This document shows positions 1 through 9,412 of a stretch of 64,000 bases of DNA, piece by piece; the first letter of the stretch is position 1; every line of letters starts with the position of its first letter. Source of the stretch: Thalassotalea_E sp964620605. GTDB lineage: Bacteria; Pseudomonadota; Gammaproteobacteria; Enterobacterales; Alteromonadaceae. The stretch covers positions 21,565 through 85,564 of the forward strand of contig CAZUHQ010000003.1 of the NCBI GenBank assembly GCA_964620605.1, written 5' to 3'. The position numbers and the translations under genes were made by a program. Under the pieces are notes generated by a model. It made no database searches, was not told the origin of the DNA, and was given only the letters and a program-made list of their open reading frames with translations.

Positions 1-706
1 CGAAAGATTTACCGCCTGTGGCATGCAGTCTCGAGCTTTTTTTACCGATGATCGAGCCAGCAGTGCTATACCAGTTAATCAGCAAATATATTAATAACAA
101 AATAGATAATACCGGCAAGGCGATGATCTTAGCCCCTTCCCCAGCCAGACCGACATTAATAACAAACGCGGCGATGGCAAATGCCAGCAAAGCAGTCAAC
201 ACATTGATCGTCATTGCCGCCAGTTCCTGCGCCAGATTACGCAACGGATAAGGCATAAAAGTTAATTTAGGATATAGCGAATGTACCAGGCGCGCCATCC
301 AACCCAAGGGCTCTTTAAAGGTAGTATTCTTCCGACCCATCAGCATGGCATGAAGCTGCTCGGCATTATAAAGCAGCACATTAGTCCGCCGTTCTTCTTC
401 AGCAATATCTTTTTCAGAAACTGACTGATTATAGGCAAGCGAGCTTGGCACCGAACGGCCAACAAAATAGCGAAACAGCTGAAAGATACCGATACCGGCA
501 TGTCTGGCACCACTGGTGATCAGTACAAAACCAAGAATGGCATAGCCCCAGCCCGCGATCTTGTCCTGTTGCAAAGTATCAGCAACCTCAAGTAAAGGTA
601 TCACCCCCGCTAACAGCACTAATACGCCAGCACCAGCTTTAAACAAACCTTCCATCTTAAACGGGTTTTTAATCCCTAATGTTTGTGAGCCAAAATCATA
701 AGCCAT
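1..706 (-). CDS. Unrecognised inner-membrane protein, partial (C-terminus outside window)
   Basis: An open frame begins at the ATG whose complement is at 704-706 and runs off the window start, giving about 235 residues beginning MAYDFGSQTLG. Hydrophobic stretches are visible near residues 23-40 (AGAGVLVLLAGVIPLLEV), 53-66, and in a paired block near residues 170-215 (LTALLAFAIAAFVINVG, then LPVLSILLLIYLLINWY). The loop around residues 95-135 is polar and rich in Glu and Arg. I do not recognise the family and assign no function. The ribosome-binding site (GGTGAC) is weak, so the start is only probable. The gene is separated by 95 bp from the cyclase gene that follows on the same strand. Confidence 0.7.
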   Translation of the reverse strand, partial: MAYDFGSQTLGIKNPFKMEGLFKAGAGVLVLLAGVIPLLEVADTLQQDKIAGWGYAILGFVLITSGARHAGIGIFQLFRYFVGRSVPSSLAYNQSVSEKDIAEEERRTNVLLYNAEQLHAMLMGRKNTTFKEPLGWMARLVHSLYPKLTFMPYPLRNLAQELAAMTINVLTALLAFAIAAFVINVGLAGEGAKIIALPVLSILLLIYLLINWYSTAGSIIGKKSSRLHATGGKSF

Positions 707-801
707 AAGATGTCACCATTGTTATATTGAGTTTTTTTAATCATTCTAATGATATTGATATTAAAATCAGTTAAATGCAAATTAACAGCCTACTCTGACC
801 G

Positions 802-3018
802 TTATTTCTGCTGATGGCTAAATACCCCATCCCAACCTTTAGCTGGTGGTTCATTAATCAGCTGATCACAACGTTGCTGGTACAGTTCTATCAAGCGCGG
901 ATAGGGAAAGGCATTTTCCAGCTGTGCCAAACCGGCTTTTGCCTCAGCAAACTGTGATTGAAAATATTGCACTAATATTTGCTCAAACAGCTGACATTGC
1001 TGGCGTATGCTATTATCTACCTCTGGTGCCAGCGGCAGATAGATAGTCACCGACAGAGATTTCCCTTTAACATTGACTTTATCTACCAGTAAAAAGTCCT
1101 GCACTGACCAAGTAGAATCAGATTCAGCAAGCACGGCATCTCGAGTCGCTTCACTGATCAATATCTCAACACCATAATATTTTGTCAGGCTTTCCAAACG
1201 TGAACCGAGATTGACCGAATCGCCAAGCACTGTATAACTAAGCCGGTATTCAGACCCCATGTCACCAACATTCATTAAACCGCTGTTAAGGCCAATACCT
1301 ATATGAACTTCTGGCAATCCCTGCGCCTGAAACTCCCGATTAAGCCGGGTACAACTTGCCTGCATGGCAAACGCCGTCAATAAGGCATGACTGGCCTGTT
1401 GATCATCGGCCAAAGGTGCGCCCCAAAATGCCATCACCATATCGCCAACATATTTATCTATCGTGCCCTGATGGGAAAAAATATCTTCGGTCAGCGGAGA
1501 AAACACCCGGTTTAGCCACAGAGATAACTGCTCCGGCGGTAGGGATTCTGACAATTGCGTAAAATTTCTAATATCCGAAAACAACACGGTAAGAAACTTT
1601 TTCTGGCCGGTTAAATTTAATAGCTGCGGCTGTTCCAACATTTCATCGATATGGGCGGGCGAAACATAACGGTCAAACACAGCTTTCACCTGTTTACGGC
1701 GCCTGTTTTCTGATAAATAACCATGGCTGATAAAATAGCCACTCAAGGCCAGTATCAACAGCAAGCTTGATATCAATGGAATGTCGATCGCCTGCCAACG
1801 CCATAATAGAAAATTACTGGCAAGCACCAATAGCAAAATAGCACTAGCAAACAGTTCACCGCCAAGTGCTGCCAGTCTCGGCACCACTAGAGTTAGAATC
1901 ACGGCAATCACCAGCAATTGCAGAAAAACCGCACCTTGCCACCAGTCTGGACGATAAGGTAAGGTTTGTGGCGACATCAAGGCATCAAACACGGTGGCGT
2001 GAATTTCAACGCCTGGGAAATTTAACGCCACCGGAGTGGTACGCAAATCCGCCAGGCCAGTGGCTGACGTTCCGACAAATACCATGGCATTATCAAATCG
2101 TTGATCTCTGATCTTACCCGCCAAAATATCAGCCGCCGAAGTATAGGGATAATAAAATGGCCTGGCTCGAAACGGGATCAGCAATTGCCCCTGATTATCT
2201 GTCGGAATACGGCTTTGTCCGATGCGGATAGCAGATAAAAATGCCAGCTGGGGCGGTTGCCATTCGAGTGTCATATCATCTACCAGACTGTAGGCGCGAA
2301 ACGCATCCAGAGCCAATGACGGATAGATCTTGCCCTGATTAACCACCACCAAGGGCGCACGGCGAATAAAGCCATCGGCATCGGGTACTATATTGACAAA
2401 GCCTTGGCCGCCAGCCTGATTGGCAAGCATTTCAGTGTTAGCAGAATAGCCGGCAAAGCGATGCAACTGATGCTCTTGACTCACTAACTGATCTGTGACC
2501 GAACTTGGTGTCAAGATGCCTTTAGTGATCTGCGCTTGATGATGAAACAGCGTCGCCAATATTACCTCATTTTGGCTGAAACGGGTCGCAAGCTGGCGAT
2601 CACCATCCAATTGTTCGGCAATTGCACTGATCTGAGCCTTAACGCTATTATCAGACATTGCCGCCAGCACCTGCTGAGCCGGGTTCATTTCAGGTTCAGT
2701 AAACAAAATATCAAACGCTATGGTGATGGCGCCCAGTTCGGTTAATTTTTCGGTCAGATTGGCAAATTGTGCCCGCGGCCACGGCATACGGCCATACGCC
2801 TGCAAACTCAGTTCATCTATATCAACAATTTGAATATTAGCGACACTGTCTGGCCAGGGAGGTAAATGCTTGAGGCGAAAATCATAAATAATGCCATCCA
2901 GACGATTCAAGGTCGCAGTCAGCAAAGGCAAGGGAACAAATTGCCACAGCATAAAAACAGAGGTGATCACCAAAGCAATCAAGTGCTGCTCTACTAAGCG
3001 CTTACTCGCTTGCTTCAT
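802..3018 (-). CDS. CHASE2-domain class III adenylate/guanylate cyclase
   Basis: Membrane-bound cyclase making cAMP (possibly cGMP) under control of an extracytoplasmic sensor. Seen, numbering from the ATG at 3018: an N-terminal membrane segment (about 12-36), a CHASE2 region from LDGIIYDFRLK to about residue 350, three hydrophobic segments (about 363-430), a short linker and a C-terminal cyclase domain (about 475-630). The metal aspartates are in FSDIRNF (D482) and YVGD (D526). The transition-state Asn and Arg are in GDSVNLGSRLE (N603, R607). The Lys in DKYVGD and the Asp in LGDSVN fit ATP as substrate, an inference. A TTG in frame at 3030 is possible, but ATG is preferred. It is the last gene of a four-gene operon, about 20 bp after the giant lipoprotein gene. 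CHASE2 cyclases are often found beside FecR-domain proteins, as here. Confidence 0.9.
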   Translation of the reverse strand: MKQASKRLVEQHLIALVITSVFMLWQFVPLPLLTATLNRLDGIIYDFRLKHLPPWPDSVANIQIVDIDELSLQAYGRMPWPRAQFANLTEKLTELGAITIAFDILFTEPEMNPAQQVLAAMSDNSVKAQISAIAEQLDGDRQLATRFSQNEVILATLFHHQAQITKGILTPSSVTDQLVSQEHQLHRFAGYSANTEMLANQAGGQGFVNIVPDADGFIRRAPLVVVNQGKIYPSLALDAFRAYSLVDDMTLEWQPPQLAFLSAIRIGQSRIPTDNQGQLLIPFRARPFYYPYTSAADILAGKIRDQRFDNAMVFVGTSATGLADLRTTPVALNFPGVEIHATVFDALMSPQTLPYRPDWWQGAVFLQLLVIAVILTLVVPRLAALGGELFASAILLLVLASNFLLWRWQAIDIPLISSLLLILALSGYFISHGYLSENRRRKQVKAVFDRYVSPAHIDEMLEQPQLLNLTGQKKFLTVLFSDIRNFTQLSESLPPEQLSLWLNRVFSPLTEDIFSHQGTIDKYVGDMVMAFWGAPLADDQQASHALLTAFAMQASCTRLNREFQAQGLPEVHIGIGLNSGLMNVGDMGSEYRLSYTVLGDSVNLGSRLESLTKYYGVEILISEATRDAVLAESDSTWSVQDFLLVDKVNVKGKSLSVTIYLPLAPEVDNSIRQQCQLFEQILVQYFQSQFAEAKAGLAQLENAFPYPRLIELYQQRCDQLINEPPAKGWDGVFSHQQK

Positions 3019-3038
3019 TAACCACACCAAAATTTAAG

Positions 3039-6000
3039 CTAATTAATATCAGTTGTGCCCTTAATAAAAGTACCACGCTCACCTACTGCATAGATCAAAT
3101 TCCCGGTCGGCTGGACATCCAGATCATACAAGTTAAACTCTGTTGCCTGCAGCGCTTGTTGCCAGCTAATGCCGCCATCCTGACTGACAAAAACAGCGCC
3201 GTCCTGACCTGCTGCCACGACCTGATTGCTATTACCATCAACCGCAAACATTGCCAGCGACGGTGATAAGACACTTGATGAAAATACAGTTTGTGAAGTA
3301 CCGGTTACTACCCTGCCGTTATCACCGACAATCACACAACGGCTGCCCGTGAAATAAATGTCATGGAGATTGCCCCAACTGGTGTTAGAGAAAAAGTCCA
3401 TCCAGGTGGTAGCCCCAGGTGTTGCGGTATTATTGCGCACCAGCAACCGGCCATTGTTACCAACCGCAACAAAATAATCATCGTCATGACTGACCGCGAG
3501 CAAATCATCAGTACTCGCCGGAGAGCTCACCTCCAATGCCCAGCTTGTGCCGTTCTGACTGGTGAGGATGACACCATTGTTGCCAACCGCAACATAAAGA
3601 CTAAAAGGAGCCCCCTGCACATCCTGGCCTGAATACCAGAAGACATCCTGAAGATTGGCACTACTGCCACTACTTACTGTATTCCAGTTAGCACCGTCAG
3701 TGCTCAGCATAATCAAACCGTTATCACCCACGGCAATAAACTGACCGTTAAAGTATTCAAGTGCGTTAACATTCATCGCCCCCAGAGCAGATAATGCACT
3801 CCAGCTTTGTCCCTGATCATTACTGCGATAAAGCAGCGCCGGATTACCAGCTCGAACTAAAATATTGCCACCATCGCTGGCAACTGCCGTTAATTGATCT
3901 TGACTTTGCTGCAATGGCGTAAAAGACTGACCATCCTGGCTGGCAAATAACTCGCCGTTATTACTGCCCAGCAACAACTCACTGCCATCAAACAATACCG
4001 AGCGTATATTGCCGGTATCTATGCTGGTTTGCTGAGTCCAACTAATGCCGTCTGGGCTAGTCAGTACTTTACTGCCATCGCCAACGGCAACGAACTGGCT
4101 CTGCTGCCAAACAACCTGATTTAAATGATCACTGATACCCGAAATACGAGACAGCCAGCTGCCACCATCGGTTGATGATAAAATAGTGCCACTCTCACCA
4201 ACAGCGACAAAACTGCCATTGCCATACGCGATAGCATTAAGACGTTCCACCGTTCCGGAAGTTTGCAACTGCCAGCTAACGCCTTCAGCGCTGGTTTCTA
4301 TGGTGCCGCCATCACCGACAATAACATACAGGTCATTGGCAAAAATAATATCGCGAAATTCAGTATCCGTATTAACAGTCACGCCCGCCCACTGGTAACC
4401 ATTATCGCTAAAGGCGACATTTTGTTTACTGACCGCCATAAAACGACTGCCATCAAACTGAATATTGTTAAAGCCGTTGGCTATGCCGGTAGCCAGTTCG
4501 AGCCAGTGGCTGGCATTGCTGCCACTGCGTTGCTGCATCAAGATGCTGGAGCTGTTACCAACGGCAATATGAGTTTCTACCCCCGGATTTTTAGTGGTAT
4601 AGCCACTGGCAATCGCGGTTAAATTACCGTTATAAGTAGCGTATTCCGTTTGCCATATTTGCTTATCCGAACTACTGATGATCATTCGGCCACTAACGGC
4701 GTAGTATTTACCTTGAGACGGCGTCGGCGTTTCAACCACAGCATCATTATTAAACAATGCATAGTCGATACCGTCGAACGTCAGATCAAGAAAATCCAGC
4801 ACAGGAATATTCGGGCTAGCAACCGAGTTATCCCAGTCAATATCACTGACCTGAATGGTAAACAGGCCTTCGCCTTCGTTCTGACCGTCAGTTATTTGAT
4901 AAATACTACCGTCAATGCCAAAAGAGCCGGTAAAAGGTAGGTAGCTAAAGCCGGACTCAGGCGTACTAAAATCAGTAAAAGTGCCAAACTTGGCTGGCGT
5001 TAGCCTGAGATCATAAGTTAAAACATCGCCACTATTTACATCTATGTCGTTGAACAAAGGAGATAAATACTGCTGATCATCAACATTTAACAAAGTAGCA
5101 GGGCGGGTTGCATAAGCATCAGGGTTAACGTTCGGCCAATTGTTGGCGATAAACAACACTAGAGTGCCGGTCGTTTGTCCGCCATTACCATCCGCTATTA
5201 CATATTCGATAACTACCTGAGTATTTTCGGCAACTCCACCTGGTTCAAAATACAGCAAGTTATTAACGATTGAAATACTACCCGCCGATGTGATGGCAGA
5301 AACCAAAGTTAAATTATCCATTTCAATATCTGTGGCGACCGCCAGCACGTCAATAAACATGGCTGTGGTCGAATTATTTACCAGGCCATCGATATTACCG
5401 GGTTGTGGCGCGTCATTTACCGGGCTAATAGTCACTTCAACCGTAGAAGATACGCTATTGCCCTTACCATCATAAATAGTGTAATTAATCGTATCCTGAC
5501 CATTAAAGTCAGCGGCCGGTTGATAGGTGACGGTAAAATCAGTTTCGATTGCCGCACTGCCATTAGCGGCAGTCGCCGAAATCACCTGTAAACTATCACC
5601 ATCGGGATCGCTGTCATTGGCCAGCACATTAATATTAACCGAACCATCTTCTTGTACAGTTGCCTGATCCGGGTTAGCAATCGGCGGCTGGTTATTGTTT
5701 AATACGGGTTGATCGATAATAAAAGTAAAGCTGGCAACATCTCCGATGATCACCGCATCAGGCGTTAGCCCCACCTGACCGACATTACAGGCCTGACTTA
5801 CACCTAAGCCCGAACAAACAGCATCCGTAGCCAAAAATGCACTAAATGACAGTGGGCTACCACTGCCAGGTGGGAAGTAAGCGACAATTTCACCGCCGGA
5901 GTCAGGAAATAGGGTTAAAGTAAAAGTGCTCTCGCCAACCTCATTGAAAATCACAGTGTTGCTGCCAGGGGAAATAGACTCTGCGATGGTCGGCGTTGGA

Positions 6001-8201
6001 CCGGTACCATCGTAAACATACACCATGGTATAGCTACCGGTAGCACCGGGCTCATGTTCGCTATCACTAGTCTCGCTATAAGTGCCGGATAAGGTACATT
6101 CGGTATAAGTCGTTTGCACGCAATCGCCCAAGGTGTAACGCACCTGGCCGATACCTGAGCCTGAAGAAGTTTCCCCTAAACCTTCAAGCGTCAAACTACC
6201 GCTGGTGGTTAACGAGGCACCTTTTAGTGACATCGAAGACTGAACGACATCAATCTGCACTGATGCTACTGCTTGCCCCTGATTTGGGTCTGTTACCCGA
6301 TACTGAAAACTGTCCTGGCCGCTAAAGCCAGCATCTGGTTGATAACTAAAACTACCATCAGCCGCCAGAGTCAACTGACCATGCGCAGGCTCAGTTTCCG
6401 GTGTCGTTATCACAGTCAAACTGTCCAGATCCGGATCGCTGTCGTTACTGAGCACGCCAGGTGCCATAACATTTAAGCTGCCATTAACATTGATCTGATA
6501 ATAATCATCCAGGGCAACCGGGGCATCATTTACCGCGAGCACCTCTATTAACACCATGGCCTCGGCGAAGTTATCCTGACCATCGGTAATTTGATAAATA
6601 AAACTGTCTGTGCCGTAAAAATTGGCATTTGGCAAATAAGTAAAATTACCGTTAACGTCGATCGTCAGCACGCCATTTTTAACATTTTCCACTAAGCTGG
6701 CAGTTAAAGTTAAGGTATCGTTTTCCAAGTCATAATCGTTCATCAGCAACGCGTCACTAGCTGTGGCACTTACCGTTAGCGTACCATCTTCATTGAGCTG
6801 ATAGCTGTCGTTAACGGCCACCGGCGGCACATTAACATCGCCAACCTTGATATCGACCCTGGCATTAGCCGTTAAGCCATGAATGTCCTGAATTTGATAG
6901 ATAAAATAGTCCAGACCGGAAAAGCCGCTATCAGGCTGATAATCGAAACTGCCATCGGTATTTAAATTAAGAGTACCGTGCTGCACATTTTCTACCGGCG
7001 TAGCCAGCAAACTTATGGCATCGCCTTCGACATCGGAATCGTTCGCTAAAATTCCCGGTGCCGTAACATTAAGCGCTTGATCAACCGGCGTTGCATAAGC
7101 ATCGCGCAAGGCGGTTGGCGGGTCGTTGATATCATCAACATTGATTTGTACGCTGCCTTGCGACAGCCCCCCTTGGCCATCCTGCACTTCATAAATAAAA
7201 CTGTCATTGCCGATAAAATTTTCCGTCGGAGTGTAGATAAAACTGCCATCGCGGTTAAGCGCTAAATCGCCATTTTGTGGGAACTGGATCGGCAAAGGTG
7301 ATACACTGAGCTGATCGTTTTCGTTATCTGAATCATTGAGCAAAACATTGCCACTCAACGCCTGGTTTTGCGGTGACGAATAACTTTCCTGCTGCACTAC
7401 TGGCGGAGTATTTGGCAAGCCGGACGGCACCGCCAACCTTAATTCAGAACTAAAGGCACTTTCACCGCTACCATCAACCCCGGTTAACTGTAGAAAATAT
7501 TGCTGATCTGCATTCAACCCGGTAAAAGTTTGCGGCCCGCCACTGACCGCGAGTTTCGCCTGGCCTTGTGCTTTACTCAAATAATTAGCAGTCGTTACAC
7601 CAGACTCAGCCGCCAACACCAGGTTGTAACGCAATAACTCAGAGGAACTTTGCCAGTTAACCTCCAGACTTTGGCCATCGCTGGAGCGGCTAGTCGTCAA
7701 ACCATCAATGCGTCGCAATTGCCAATCCAGGGTCACTGCATCAACCAGCATTTGATTGCCTAGATCATCTAACACCCATAAACCTAAAGTTAATGGCCCG
7801 ACGTATACGCCATAATCCGCCGGATTGATATTGGTTTCGGTCTTGCTGAACACGCCCTGTGGACAATCATCCTCAGGTTCGCACAAATATTTCAGCTCTG
7901 CACTTTGGTTAAAACTCAAACCGACTATCGCCAGGCCATCAGGATCTTCCGCCCGTACCGACGCCAGTAAGTTACCGGTAAATTTCTCATTATCAAACGG
8001 ATGAACAAATTGACCACTGGCATTAGCGCCAGATACAGGCGCAACCTTGAGGCGGCCACCCGGTGCATATTGTGGCGTAAGCACAAATGGAGCAGGCGCG
8101 GCAGATGGTGTTGCTGACGGCTCATTTTGCTCACCAGAACCACACCCACTAAGGACAGATAACAACAGCAGGGGAATTAGACAGAAATTAAATTGTTTCA
8201 T
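3039..8201 (-). CDS. Giant lipoprotein: FN3, cadherin-like repeats and C-terminal beta-propeller repeats
   Basis: A 1720-residue predicted outer-membrane lipoprotein. The signal peptide ends in the lipobox LSGC (Cys20), with Gly at +2 and no Asp, which favours Lol sorting to the outer membrane. In order: a small N-terminal domain with a Cys pair (CEPEDDC); a fibronectin type III-like domain (about 165-258); four tandem cadherin-like/VCBS-type repeats with NDSD or NDYD signatures (about 265-655); a spacer; a fifth clear repeat and two divergent ones (about 840-1130). The C-terminal third has 14 copies of a roughly 40-residue repeat with core VAVGDNGxIxxSxDGxxW, like YCF48/BNR propeller blades. 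Fourteen would suit two seven-bladed propellers (inference). The RBS is AGAGG. It lies 26 bp after the FecR gene and about 20 bp before the cyclase. A large cell-surface binding or sensing protein is plausible; its ligand is unknown. Confidence 0.85.
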   Translation of the reverse strand: MKQFNFCLIPLLLLSVLSGCGSGEQNEPSATPSAAPAPFVLTPQYAPGGRLKVAPVSGANASGQFVHPFDNEKFTGNLLASVRAEDPDGLAIVGLSFNQSAELKYLCEPEDDCPQGVFSKTETNINPADYGVYVGPLTLGLWVLDDLGNQMLVDAVTLDWQLRRIDGLTTSRSSDGQSLEVNWQSSSELLRYNLVLAAESGVTTANYLSKAQGQAKLAVSGGPQTFTGLNADQQYFLQLTGVDGSGESAFSSELRLAVPSGLPNTPPVVQQESYSSPQNQALSGNVLLNDSDNENDQLSVSPLPIQFPQNGDLALNRDGSFIYTPTENFIGNDSFIYEVQDGQGGLSQGSVQINVDDINDPPTALRDAYATPVDQALNVTAPGILANDSDVEGDAISLLATPVENVQHGTLNLNTDGSFDYQPDSGFSGLDYFIYQIQDIHGLTANARVDIKVGDVNVPPVAVNDSYQLNEDGTLTVSATASDALLMNDYDLENDTLTLTASLVENVKNGVLTIDVNGNFTYLPNANFYGTDSFIYQITDGQDNFAEAMVLIEVLAVNDAPVALDDYYQINVNGSLNVMAPGVLSNDSDPDLDSLTVITTPETEPAHGQLTLAADGSFSYQPDAGFSGQDSFQYRVTDPNQGQAVASVQIDVVQSSMSLKGASLTTSGSLTLEGLGETSSGSGIGQVRYTLGDCVQTTYTECTLSGTYSETSDSEHEPGATGSYTMVYVYDGTGPTPTIAESISPGSNTVIFNEVGESTFTLTLFPDSGGEIVAYFPPGSGSPLSFSAFLATDAVCSGLGVSQACNVGQVGLTPDAVIIGDVASFTFIIDQPVLNNNQPPIANPDQATVQEDGSVNINVLANDSDPDGDSLQVISATAANGSAAIETDFTVTYQPAADFNGQDTINYTIYDGKGNSVSSTVEVTISPVNDAPQPGNIDGLVNNSTTAMFIDVLAVATDIEMDNLTLVSAITSAGSISIVNNLLYFEPGGVAENTQVVIEYVIADGNGGQTTGTLVLFIANNWPNVNPDAYATRPATLLNVDDQQYLSPLFNDIDVNSGDVLTYDLRLTPAKFGTFTDFSTPESGFSYLPFTGSFGIDGSIYQITDGQNEGEGLFTIQVSDIDWDNSVASPNIPVLDFLDLTFDGIDYALFNNDAVVETPTPSQGKYYAVSGRMIISSSDKQIWQTEYATYNGNLTAIASGYTTKNPGVETHIAVGNSSSILMQQRSGSNASHWLELATGIANGFNNIQFDGSRFMAVSKQNVAFSDNGYQWAGVTVNTDTEFRDIIFANDLYVIVGDGGTIETSAEGVSWQLQTSGTVERLNAIAYGNGSFVAVGESGTILSSTDGGSWLSRISGISDHLNQVVWQQSQFVAVGDGSKVLTSPDGISWTQQTSIDTGNIRSVLFDGSELLLGSNNGELFASQDGQSFTPLQQSQDQLTAVASDGGNILVRAGNPALLYRSNDQGQSWSALSALGAMNVNALEYFNGQFIAVGDNGLIMLSTDGANWNTVSSGSSANLQDVFWYSGQDVQGAPFSLYVAVGNNGVILTSQNGTSWALEVSSPASTDDLLAVSHDDDYFVAVGNNGRLLVRNNTATPGATTWMDFFSNTSWGNLHDIYFTGSRCVIVGDNGRVVTGTSQTVFSSSVLSPSLAMFAVDGNSNQVVAAGQDGAVFVSQDGGISWQQALQATEFNLYDLDVQPTGNLIYAVGERGTFIKGTTDIN

Positions 8202-8227
8202 GCTGACCTCTTGTCCTCTTTACTCGC

Positions 8228-9403
8228 TTATGGCTGACTCTCACCTAACACAAAAGTACCGCCGGCGTTGATCGACGAATCCAGATTTTCTGATAAAAAC
8301 ACATCGCCAAACACCTGACTGCCATTCTCGACAAAGACCCCGGAGATCGAGCCATCTGCCAGCTCGTTGTCATGGGCGGCGAAATTGATATTTATCTCAA
8401 GCCCTCCCTGCTCGATAATGCCATTAAATACCGCAAACCATTCACCCTGGCTATCGATAAAAGACAGCTGACCGCTCTCCACCCGTGCGGAGTCAAAATC
8501 GACAGTCATCGACATAAACGCCTCCTGCACCGCCCCCAAAGAACTGGCAAAACTGTGTTGCAGTAAGCCAAAAGTTGCACTACCGCTGCGTGACAAACCA
8601 TCAGATGGCGGCAAAAAATCACCATAATTAAAATCGGCGTCTATCCACTCGTCAGTGGTTTGATCATAGTCATTGAGCGCGAGCTCAAACTCCTGATGAT
8701 TCACACTGCTAGTAACGCTATCATGCTGTTGCTGTGCAGCCAAGACATCGGCAGCTGGCGCCGCATCAGGCACCAGTTCTGCGGTATGACCAAGCACCAA
8801 GGCTTTTGGCACTTGTAATAAAAACTCAACTTCACCATTAGCTTTTACTTTCGCAATACTGAATTCATGCTCTTTGCCTAAACTAAAAGCTATTGGGCTG
8901 GCACCAACCGTTACCTGAACATCAATGGCGCCTTGCCACACCGCCAGCAACAGCTCCTTATCTAGCAACTGAGCACTGTAATCAGTGCCGCGCACCCCGA
9001 TACTCGCTACTGGTGTATTCAGTTGATAATTAGTTTTTCCCTGACTCAGTTTGCCGGTCACCGTACGCAATCCACCTTTTAGCAAAGACATCGCGATAGA
9101 AGCTTGCTCGGACTGAGGATTAAAATCATAGCTGGCAATCGCCAGCTGACTCTGCTCTTTTAACGATAATAAGCCGCCATCGACCATACGCAGCTGAGTA
9201 CGGCTATCGATTTCAGTAAATACCGTATCTTGCATAAATATCGGCGCCCGGCGCTTTAAAGCGCGTTCACCTTCGTCGGTTGCCGCTTTAACCTGTCCAA
9301 GCGCCATAATGGTTTTACCGGCATTAGTTTGCATCTCGGCAGCCATAACAGATAAATTAAGGAGGCTAACCACCCAAAAACAGCTAAATATCAATAGTTT
9401 CAT
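8228..9403 (-). CDS. FecR-domain periplasmic protein
   Basis: A 391-residue exported protein. The signal peptide is about residues 1-21 (hydrophobic LLIFSCFWVVSLLNL, cleavage near VMAA). A FecR-type domain covers about residues 30-165, with the typical LRMVDGGLLSLKEQSQL and TPVASIGVRGTDY elements. The C-terminal half (about 230-391) is acidic and rich in Gly and Ser, with beta-rich character and no named domain that I recognise. Unlike classical iron-responsive FecR it has no cytoplasmic sigma-factor-binding tail, so it should not be read as an iron-siderophore regulator. A strong GGAGA RBS precedes the ATG. It is the second gene of the operon, 9 bp after the TPR/barrel gene. The pairing with a CHASE2 cyclase suggests a periplasmic sensing role (inference). 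Confidence 0.85.
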   Translation of the reverse strand: MKLLIFSCFWVVSLLNLSVMAAEMQTNAGKTIMALGQVKAATDEGERALKRRAPIFMQDTVFTEIDSRTQLRMVDGGLLSLKEQSQLAIASYDFNPQSEQASIAMSLLKGGLRTVTGKLSQGKTNYQLNTPVASIGVRGTDYSAQLLDKELLLAVWQGAIDVQVTVGASPIAFSLGKEHEFSIAKVKANGEVEFLLQVPKALVLGHTAELVPDAAPAADVLAAQQQHDSVTSSVNHQEFELALNDYDQTTDEWIDADFNYGDFLPPSDGLSRSGSATFGLLQHSFASSLGAVQEAFMSMTVDFDSARVESGQLSFIDSQGEWFAVFNGIIEQGGLEININFAAHDNELADGSISGVFVENGSQVFGDVFLSENLDSSINAGGTFVLGESQP

Positions 9404-9412
9404 CTTAGTCTC

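Noticed and set aside
7046..7265. Short open frames on both strands inside the giant lipoprotein gene.
   Set aside because: They are shadows of the repetitive coding sequence, without start signals or recognisable protein character.
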